From Chitinophagaceae bacterium (GTDB lineage: Bacteria > Bacteroidota > Bacteroidia > Chitinophagales > Chitinophagaceae), in NCBI GenBank assembly GCA_028288595.1, contig JAQBNK010000025.1, forward strand, positions 1-46,380: a stretch of 46,380 bases of DNA, read 5' to 3'. Positions within the stretch are counted from its first letter, which is position 1; every line of letters starts with the position of its first letter. The notes under the pieces were generated by a model that was not told where the DNA came from, searched no databases, and saw nothing but the letters and a program-made list of their open reading frames with translations. Position numbers and translations under genes: made by a program. This document shows positions 40,894 through 46,380 of this stretch, in pieces.

Positions 40894-42033
40894 ATGCGTA
40901 AGTACATAGTCATTCTGTTGTTCACAATGAACAGCGCCGCCGTATGTCAGAGATTTGATATGAATGCATTCGACTTTTACTCGAATAACCTTTTCCTGAA
41001 CATTCCTTCTGTTTATTATAACCATGCAATTGTATTGTGCGGCGACAAAGAATTTAACAAGGCGCTTATTGAATTGATCCAAGCTTCTAAACTAGGTTTC
41101 TCTGATAATAAGATTTTGGATGAAGCAGCATTTAGAGACTTGCATAGCCGACGAGAATGGAATGAAATCCTCTCACAGGTTGAAATCAATAAAGCTAAGA
41201 TCTCTGACTTTAATAATTTTAATATAGTGACATCTGACATTTCCAACTTCTTAACCTTATTAGCCCATAAAAATGATAGTGGTTTTAGAGAAATGTTAAT
41301 GACTGATTACATTATTAATGGAAGTGTTGGGCTTCGATCTTTTTTTTCCACTAGGATATACGATCCTAATAATTTAGTCAACGCTGTCCAGAAATCACCT
41401 GCTCTGTATGACGCGTTAAGAACTGAAGCACCATCTTTTGATATAATAAAGCAGAAGGCCTTATCCAGCATGCGCCTGTTTAAGGAACTTTATCCCCAGG
41501 CAATTTATCCAAATGTTTATTTTGTAGTGGGTATAAATAATTCAGGAGGAACTTCGACTCCCGAAGGATTATTAATTGGGGCTGAAAAACAACTGGTAAA
41601 GGATTCTATGAATAAATACAGGATAAAAAATATCGATGATATCTGTACTGTAGTTATTCATGAATTGGTACACTTTCAACAGCGATATCCCGAAAACCCA
41701 TCCTTGTTAACCCTGGCACTGAGAGAAGGCTCAGCTGATTTCATTGCAGAACTATTGACCGGCAGGACTACCTATGAAAATCTGAAAGAGTTTGGAAACA
41801 AAAACTGGGACATACTTAAAACAGAGTTCAAGAAAGATATCACCAGCGGAAATAACAGTCGCTGGTTTTATAATGGCAAGGGAACAAAAGAGTGGCCCGG
41901 CGACCTGGGATATTTTGTGGGATATAGAATCGCTAAACTCTATTATTTACAATCAGATAATAAGCAAGTGTCTCTTAAAAATCTTTTAATATTGAATGAT
42001 CCTGATTCTATTATTAACAGCATTGACTTTTAG
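40894..42033 (+). CDS. exported DUF2268-type putative zinc metallopeptidase
   Basis: A 379-residue protein with a signal peptide (KYIVILLFTMNSAAVCQ). The first 110 residues look like a degenerate TPR-like segment (ALIELIQASKLGFSDNKILD). The C-terminal two thirds fit DUF2268 (predicted Zn-dependent proteases): YPNVYFVVGINNSGGTSTPE, the zinc site VIHELVHFQQ (HEXXH), REGSADFIAELLTG with the possible third ligand, and DLGYFVGYRIAKLYY. The catalytic glutamate and both histidines are present, so activity is likely. It is presumably periplasmic or secreted. No operon partner; its neighbours are remnants and a convergent lipoprotein gene. Confidence 0.8.
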   Translation: MRKYIVILLFTMNSAAVCQRFDMNAFDFYSNNLFLNIPSVYYNHAIVLCGDKEFNKALIELIQASKLGFSDNKILDEAAFRDLHSRREWNEILSQVEINKAKISDFNNFNIVTSDISNFLTLLAHKNDSGFREMLMTDYIINGSVGLRSFFSTRIYDPNNLVNAVQKSPALYDALRTEAPSFDIIKQKALSSMRLFKELYPQAIYPNVYFVVGINNSGGTSTPEGLLIGAEKQLVKDSMNKYRIKNIDDICTVVIHELVHFQQRYPENPSLLTLALREGSADFIAELLTGRTTYENLKEFGNKNWDILKTEFKKDITSGNNSRWFYNGKGTKEWPGDLGYFVGYRIAKLYYLQSDNKQVSLKNLLILNDPDSIINSIDF

Positions 42034-42246
42034 ATTTATGAAATTTTTAAATAACAGAGACATAATCTTGCCAGGAAAATTTCGAGACACCATCAAGTTT
42101 CAGGTTACTTTGATGATCATATCCTTGCAATGTTTTTTTTCATCAACATGGGAAAATGCGTCGATAACATATTGAATGCTGTTGCTTTAATTACACTACT
42201 ACTATCAATAGTAATAAGCTTTTTCGTTTCTTTCAAACTAAATCAT

Positions 42247-42573
42247 TTATTGATACTTTATCAATTCTGCTTTTACAAAGACGTGATCTGATTTCCTGTC
42301 AGATTCAGGATACAAATCCGAAAATATAATTCCATCGGCGCCCTTTCCTTTTGCTTCTTTAATAAACTGTTTCCTTTCAGATTTAGAAAAATATAACTCC
42401 TTAGTCATATGGCCTATAGTTTTATAATTTCTAGGCACATCCCTTGTGTCATAATAGACATCTATCGAAGAAGTAGGAGGAAAGGTGTCACCAACATAAT
42501 AAATAAGAGGTGAACAGGATGCATAAAGAAAAGGTAGTAAGAGGAATAGATTTCGCAGTTTTAAGTTAGTCAT
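42247..42573 (-). CDS. small lipoprotein of unknown function
   Basis: A 108-residue protein with a lipoprotein signal (KLRNLFLLLPFLYASCSPL; lipobox YASC). The mature part has one short beta-alpha unit ending in KEAKGKGADGIIFSDLYPES, the layout of several small envelope lipoproteins (for example a YjfN/DUF4156-like pattern of Lys-rich helix followed by GADGI). I do not recognise the family with confidence. The gene converges with the DUF2268 gene across a spacer of about 210 bp, in which a 53-codon hydrophobic frame (from about 42129, +) could be chance. Confidence 0.65.
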   Translation of the reverse strand: MTNLKLRNLFLLLPFLYASCSPLIYYVGDTFPPTSSIDVYYDTRDVPRNYKTIGHMTKELYFSKSERKQFIKEAKGKGADGIIFSDLYPESDRKSDHVFVKAELIKYQ

Positions 42574-42599
42574 ATAGCAGTTTTAAAAATTAGCTGCAA

Positions 42600-42800
42600 G
42601 TGTTATACCGTACTCGAAAATATTTGTTCATTTTAATTTTAATTAACACGGTATCTTATGCGCAATTTTTATTTTTCTTTCGATTACCAATGCAACTAAG
42701 CTATTTTCCGGGTTGGATATTCAACACCAAGGAAGAAATGAAAATAATTTTGGAGTACAAAAATCGATATATCAGGAAATCATTTGTACAATCATGCTAA
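42600..42800 (+). pseudogene. possible decayed small secreted protein
   Basis: A GTG-start frame with a signal-like start (KYLFILILINTVSYAQ) and 66 residues in all. Downstream, other frames give protein-like pieces (HLYNHANWGLNVFLKCTNRS, then AGYTLIPSDYEAFLKNR). The last recalls RGGQTLFPSDYLSLTYEH of the protein at 44382. I suspect a gene broken by several frameshifts, spanning roughly 42600-42910, related in part to the 44382 gene. Evidence is weak. Confidence 0.3.
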
Positions 42801-43082
42801 CTGGGGGCTGAATGTCTTTCTTAAATGCACTAACCGTAGCGTTCAAGGCAGGGTACACATTAATTCCATCCGATTATGAAGCATTTTTAAAAAACAGGTG
42901 TTAAAATATTTCTGATCTGTCATGGAATTTTAAAGAGCTGAGCCAAAAAGATTACCATGGATTTTTTTTAAGGCTGTATGTATTGATAAAACAATACTGA
43001 GTAAATACAGAAAAGGGTAAATAAAGACTGTTCTACCAGGCTCAAATGTTTAGTGATTGTATTTCCCTCACTGTTCGGTAAA

Positions 43083-43100
43083 CTGTTCGATAATGAACAG
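43083..43100 (+). promoter_or_regulatory. CTGTTC-N6-GAACAG inverted repeat upstream of the small secreted protein gene
   Basis: A perfect inverted repeat with six-base arms around GATAAT, preceded by a further CTGTTCG at 43071, about 100 bp before the ATG at 43204. The broken duplicate has the same block in decayed form (GTGTCC-N6-GAACAT at 39791-39808). Being shared by both copies, it probably belongs to their promoter; the regulator is unknown. Confidence 0.45.
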
Positions 43101-43203
43101 CTATTGATTTTGCAGGAGACAATAAATTGTTGATAACTAAAACGTTACGTAACTGGCATAAACTTTCATGAATACTGTAATTCAAACAATAAAAATTACG
43201 GTT

Positions 43204-43623
43204 ATGAAAAGGTTTGTAATTCTTCTTTTAGCGGCAACTTTCTTACTAGGGTTTACAAAAAAGCAAACTAGTTCTGCAAAAGCTGATTTTAAAAATGCAG
43301 CAGTTGTCATTTATGCTGGCAGCGATTATTCACAACCCATCTATAAACTTGCAAAAGTAAAAGTGAGTGTTGAACTGGTAAGCTCAGCAGATAACAAAAC
43401 CCGAATAGTGTGGGAGAAGGACCTGACCGATCAATTCTCTCTGGGTGACTGCCCTTCACATCCGGATGCAGCTACAAAAAAAATTAGCTTTAAGCACAGT
43501 GTCGGGGAAAAAAAATGGCTGGTTTATAAAATCACATATGAGTATAAAGATTCGAAGTTCACAAGGGAAGTTCCTGTATCACTTGAGCAAAACGTGTTAC
43601 CGGCCTTTAACCTGGCCATTTAA
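43204..43623 (+). CDS. small exported protein of unknown function (duplicated family)
   Basis: A 139-residue protein. I use ATG 43204 (MKRFVILLLAATFLLGF), which gives a normal signal peptide; an upstream ATG at 43168 adds 12 residues before it. The mature part is mainly beta strands (AAVVIYAGSD, LAKVKVSVELVSS, KTRIVWEKDLTDQFSLGDCP, SVGEKKWLVYKITYEY, FTREVPVSLEQ), like a small Ig-type or lipocalin-like fold, with one Cys. Family not recognised. A broken copy lies at 39914-40308 and the 3' flank of another at 28038, so the gene was duplicated around this region. A strong terminator follows. Confidence 0.65.
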   Translation: MKRFVILLLAATFLLGFTKKQTSSAKADFKNAAVVIYAGSDYSQPIYKLAKVKVSVELVSSADNKTRIVWEKDLTDQFSLGDCPSHPDAATKKISFKHSVGEKKWLVYKITYEYKDSKFTREVPVSLEQNVLPAFNLAI

Positions 43624-43655
43624 GAAAGGAAATAGTTTTTAAGCATATCACAATC

Positions 43656-43684
43656 AAGACCCGGGTTTTTACCCGGGTCTTTTA
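43656..43684 (+). terminator. intrinsic terminator after the small exported protein gene
   Basis: AAGACCCGGGT (43656-43666) and ACCCGGGTCTT (43671-43681) form a perfect 11-bp stem around TTTT, followed by T-rich sequence. It lies about 30 bp after the stop at 43623. Confidence 0.85.
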
Positions 43685-44381
43685 CTTTTATTCAGGAGGG
43701 AGATTTGACTTAGAAAATTAGTCCGACATGGGAAATAGGGAAGAAGACCGTTGCTCAGGAACGTAAAAGAAAATTCGCCCTTAAAGAAAAAAAACCGAAT
43801 TTAATTTGAAGCTCCGAAGTAAAAAAGCAGACTTTTTATTAGCCCGGGACAAATGTAGTAGCCTAATATGTCAATTCATGCTATTTTCTGCCTTGGTCAT
43901 CTGATTTTACAAGGTTAATCATAGTTTTACCAAGCATTTTTTCATAGATGTATAATACAGGGACCTTATCAAAATAGTTTGATAAGGTTTTTTGTTTTTT
44001 AGCTTGGATATCTGATTATTTACCCAGTAGATCATCGTTTGTAACGCCTCTTTTTTTAAAAACAGTTTCACTAAGCTTTCCGAAATTCTAGGAAATACTT
44101 CCCTGTATTTCACCGCCAGTCTTATGCTTCGGAACAGGCGGGCAGTAAACGCTCCTTATCTGCAAGCCTTGAGGTTAATAATAGACCAGGAGATATCTTC
44201 ATTTTATAAACCAACATTGATTGCATCGTTTCCATTTTGTATGTACCCCTGTTTTTTTAGTTTTATCAACATTTATTCTTTGGTTGTTAATTTAATCAAC
44301 AAGTTTCTTCACTAAGGTTTGAGAGAGCAACTTCGGGCACATTTTCTAAAAATAGTTTTGGGATATAAAATTCAATATATC
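43685..44381. other. large spacer with a second terminator-like hairpin
   Basis: About 700 bp with no convincing gene. The single marked element is the hairpin at 43963-43995. Open frames at 43919-44113 (-) and 44124-44315 (+) lack coding character or a known pattern. Confidence 0.35.
43963..43995 (+). terminator. orphan intrinsic terminator
   Basis: ACCTTATCAAA and TTTGATAAGGT (43963-43973, 43978-43988) make a perfect 11-bp stem with an ATAG loop, followed by a T-run (TTTTTG). There is no intact gene just upstream on this strand, so it either ends a small untranslated RNA or is left over from a lost gene. Confidence 0.65.
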
Positions 44382-44876
44382 ATGAAATTATTTTTTACAA
44401 TGATGATGACGGCTTGCGCGCTTTGCTCCAACGCTCAGGCAATTGAACTTAGAGGAGGCCAGACATTATTTCCATCAGATTATCTATCCCTCACTTACGA
44501 ACATTACACAAACCGTTTTTTAAATCTTGCAGGAAGGGCGTTGTTTGAAAAATCAAGTAAAAGAAATCTTCAGTATGCAGCTTACGGTGCAGACCTCCTT
44601 GTGCAAACTTCCCTGAACGACGAACAAGAGTTTTCTGCCCGTGCGGCATTTGGTGTCAGCGTTCAAACAGAACTGGAGCCGTGGATCTATAAGAACTGGA
44701 AAGCAAGCACAAGACTGAACTATGGTGTCCTCGCCGAACTCTCCGGAAACTGGATCATGACCGAAACTTTCTCGCTCAATTTATTTGTGCAGCAAAAACT
44801 GCTTTTCAATAAAGCACTTGGACTGACACGATTTGCATTCGGTCTTGGGCTGCGTTACCAATTTCCTCATTATTAA
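44382..44876 (+). CDS. small outer-membrane beta-barrel-like protein upstream of the surface protein
   Basis: A 164-residue protein from ATG 44382 (MKLFFTMMMTACALCSNAQ), with a signal peptide cut near AQA; a longer frame from 44319 is less likely. The mature part is a series of amphipathic strands (AAYGADLLVQTSL, SARAAFGVSVQTEL, LNYGVLAELSGNW, FSLNLFVQQKLLF) ending in LTRFAFGLGLRYQFPHY, the typical aromatic-ended final strand of outer-membrane barrels. Function unknown. It sits 9 bp before the repetitive surface protein gene, so the pair is probably an operon; a role in anchoring or export of that protein is possible. Confidence 0.65.
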   Translation: MKLFFTMMMTACALCSNAQAIELRGGQTLFPSDYLSLTYEHYTNRFLNLAGRALFEKSSKRNLQYAAYGADLLVQTSLNDEQEFSARAAFGVSVQTELEPWIYKNWKASTRLNYGVLAELSGNWIMTETFSLNLFVQQKLLFNKALGLTRFAFGLGLRYQFPHY

Positions 44877-44885
44877 AACAGCGCC

Positions 44886-46380
44886 ATGAAAAAAATAATT
44901 TTATTTACGCTCGTGCTGCTGTTATTATTTAAAATGGGATTCAGCCAGTACTCCGGTCTTTCCCTTTCCCTTGACCGCACCCAGTTTTGCTCGCAGTCAT
45001 CGACTATAAAAGTAACAGGCAGTGTCACTGCAGCAAGTGGTGCCGGTAACGGTTATCATTTTGTCGGGATGATTTTCCATTTTTATTATTTAAACGGAAG
45101 CCAGCAACAAATAGGTACTTATAGCATCAGCACCTCTTCAAGTTTCGTCGTAACTTCTCACAGTTACTCCAACCAGAGTCCTGTTTACTTTGATGGTAAC
45201 CAGATCAGCGGCGGCCAGGTAGTGTCTAATACTTATAGCCCTGGTTCACCGAATAATGGCGGCACATTCGTGATGTCTTTCGACCTGCCCTGGTATGCAT
45301 TTCCTACGAGCACCGGCGTCCAGTTTTATGTAGCTGTCGAAGCCATAGACCAGCAGGGAAGTACTACAGTAATATCGAGTAAGGTTGCTTTTGATAACCC
45401 AATATTAAATCCTAACCCTCCTTTATCCAAGCCCGCTGTTAGTGCATCGACTACTACGCTTTGCGGTTCGGATATCGCTACACTTTCAACAAATCCTGAT
45501 TTATCATTTACTTATAATTACCTGTGGTATAAAGATGGCAGCGTGTATGGAAGCGGGTCAACGGTTACTACCACAGCGCCCGGAACTTACAGCGCTTATA
45601 TTTATGACGCGTGTCAAAATGTAACAACAGATCCTGTGGTGATATCCGCAGGGCAACCGCCTTCGGCGCCAACTGTTTCAAGCAGCAATGGAACGATATT
45701 ATGTAACGGTGCTTCAACTACGCTGACAGCAACACCTACAGCAGGCGGTGTGATACACTGGAACAATGGTGCAACTGGCAACAACATTAACGTTTCGACT
45801 ACAGGAACATACTATGCTTATGAAGAAAATCATTGCGGCATTAGCGGTTCAAGTAATGCTGTTACTATCTCGGTCACTAGTACACCTTCTGCACCCATTA
45901 TATCAAGCAGTAATGGAAATATATCATGTAACGGTGCTTCTACTACTTTGAGTACAACTCCCACTGCAGGAGGTGTGATTAACTGGAATACGGGAGCTAC
46001 GGGTAATTCAATTTCAGTGAGCGCCGCAGGAAATTATTACGCGACTGAAACAAACGGATGCGGGACTTCGATTAACAGTAACGCCATTTCTTTAGCTACT
46101 AATTCCACACCGCCATCACCTTCGGTTCAATCAAGCAATGGTAATCTTTTATGCAACGGTGCAGCAACAACTTTGAGTACAACTGTATCGGGTGGTGGCA
46201 CCATTCACTGGAACACGGGTGCTACCGGAAACAGTATTACAGTAAGTGGACAGGGAAATTATTTCGCTTATGAAATGAATACCTGTGGTACGTCTCCCAG
46301 CAGTAATAGTATTCCGATTACGACAGGCTCTTCGCCAGCGACACCATCGATCTCGAGCAGCAACGGAACCTTTATTTGCA
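44886..46380 (+). CDS. large secreted protein with 75-residue Ig-like repeats (runs off right edge)
   Basis: An open frame from ATG 44886 (MKKIILFTLVLLLLFKMGFS, signal peptide) to the window edge, at least 498 residues. Residues 20-175 form a unique beta-rich N-terminal domain. Then comes an Ig/PKD-like segment (LCGSDIATLSTNP.., LWYKDGSVYGSGSTV), followed by tandem repeats of exactly 75 codons (SSSNGTILCNGASTTLTATP, IHWNNGATGNNINVSTTGTY, YAYEENHCG). Each repeat has a Cys pair (LCNGA and HCG) likely to form one disulfide. Such proteins of Bacteroidota are large adhesins or gliding-type surface proteins, usually exported by the type IX system with a C-terminal sorting domain, which is outside the window. 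Confidence 0.85.
   Translation, partial: MKKIILFTLVLLLLFKMGFSQYSGLSLSLDRTQFCSQSSTIKVTGSVTAASGAGNGYHFVGMIFHFYYLNGSQQQIGTYSISTSSSFVVTSHSYSNQSPVYFDGNQISGGQVVSNTYSPGSPNNGGTFVMSFDLPWYAFPTSTGVQFYVAVEAIDQQGSTTVISSKVAFDNPILNPNPPLSKPAVSASTTTLCGSDIATLSTNPDLSFTYNYLWYKDGSVYGSGSTVTTTAPGTYSAYIYDACQNVTTDPVVISAGQPPSAPTVSSSNGTILCNGASTTLTATPTAGGVIHWNNGATGNNINVSTTGTYYAYEENHCGISGSSNAVTISVTSTPSAPIISSSNGNISCNGASTTLSTTPTAGGVINWNTGATGNSISVSAAGNYYATETNGCGTSINSNAISLATNSTPPSPSVQSSNGNLLCNGAATTLSTTVSGGGTIHWNTGATGNSITVSGQGNYFAYEMNTCGTSPSSNSIPITTGSSPATPSISSSNGTFIC
45681..46380 (+). repeat. tandem 225-bp coding repeats
   Basis: The codons for SSNG recur at 45681, 45906, 46131 and 46356, exactly 225 bp apart, with surrounding codons well conserved (CNGA.TTL, GG.I.WN.GATGN, G.YYA.E). 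Four units begin in the window and the array continues beyond it. Confidence 0.9.

Overview
The window reads as a chromosomal accessory region of a Bacteroidota bacterium, most likely Chitinophagaceae-like. The reasons are its AT-rich composition, genes of families typical of that phylum (LytTR and HisKA_3 two-component pairs, DUF4369-TlpA thioredoxins, DUF6876, DUF3892, GG-leader peptides), TTG starts, a TAnnTTTG-type promoter in front of a toxin gene, and secreted proteins with Ig-like repeats. I saw no rRNA, tRNA or CRISPR array and no intact transposase. Decayed gene fragments are frequent, as expected for a high-turnover island.

Layout. 1-1.2 kb: end of a LytS-type kinase and its LytTR regulator. 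1.4-9.9 kb: a truncated DinB/YfiT remnant, a secreted NTF2-like protein, a secreted DNA/RNA nuclease, a membrane patatin-like lipase, a DUF6876 protein, a TPR protein and a large Cys-rich lipoprotein. 10-16 kb: two parallel four-gene signalling modules, each made of a small protein ending in a CPP..C motif, a roughly 7-TM protein, a HisKA_3 kinase and a LuxR-type regulator, with a DUF-less helical protein between them. 16-25.5 kb: DUF3892, a DUF262/DUF1524 (GmrSD-like) restriction protein with a membrane partner, a HigB/HigA-metallopeptidase toxin-antitoxin pair, and a beta-protein/sce7726 pair. A 12-bp palindrome, CGTAGTTCTACG, recurs in the intergenic spaces of exactly this 12.8-25.4 kb stretch and is my best candidate for the shared operator of the two signalling modules.

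25.8-31 kb: an NlpC/P60-peptidoglycan-binding protein, a membrane protein plus a secreted pYEATS-like protein, a fragment of a third LuxR regulator, then a trypsin-like protease next to a HEPN protein (frameshifted in this sequence). 31-39 kb: a self-contained peptide secretion locus: XRE regulator, a C39-like/VKOR/thioredoxin fusion, an 8-Cys GG-leader precursor peptide, a TlpA thioredoxin, a C39 peptidase-ABC exporter and an HlyD adaptor. This looks like production of a disulfide-stapled exported peptide. 39-46.4 kb: a truncated McrB-like ATPase, duplicated and partly decayed copies of a small secreted protein, a DUF2268-type metallopeptidase, a lipoprotein, a small outer-membrane protein and the start of a large repetitive surface protein that leaves the window.

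Functional links are inferred from order, overlap and motifs; no searches were run.
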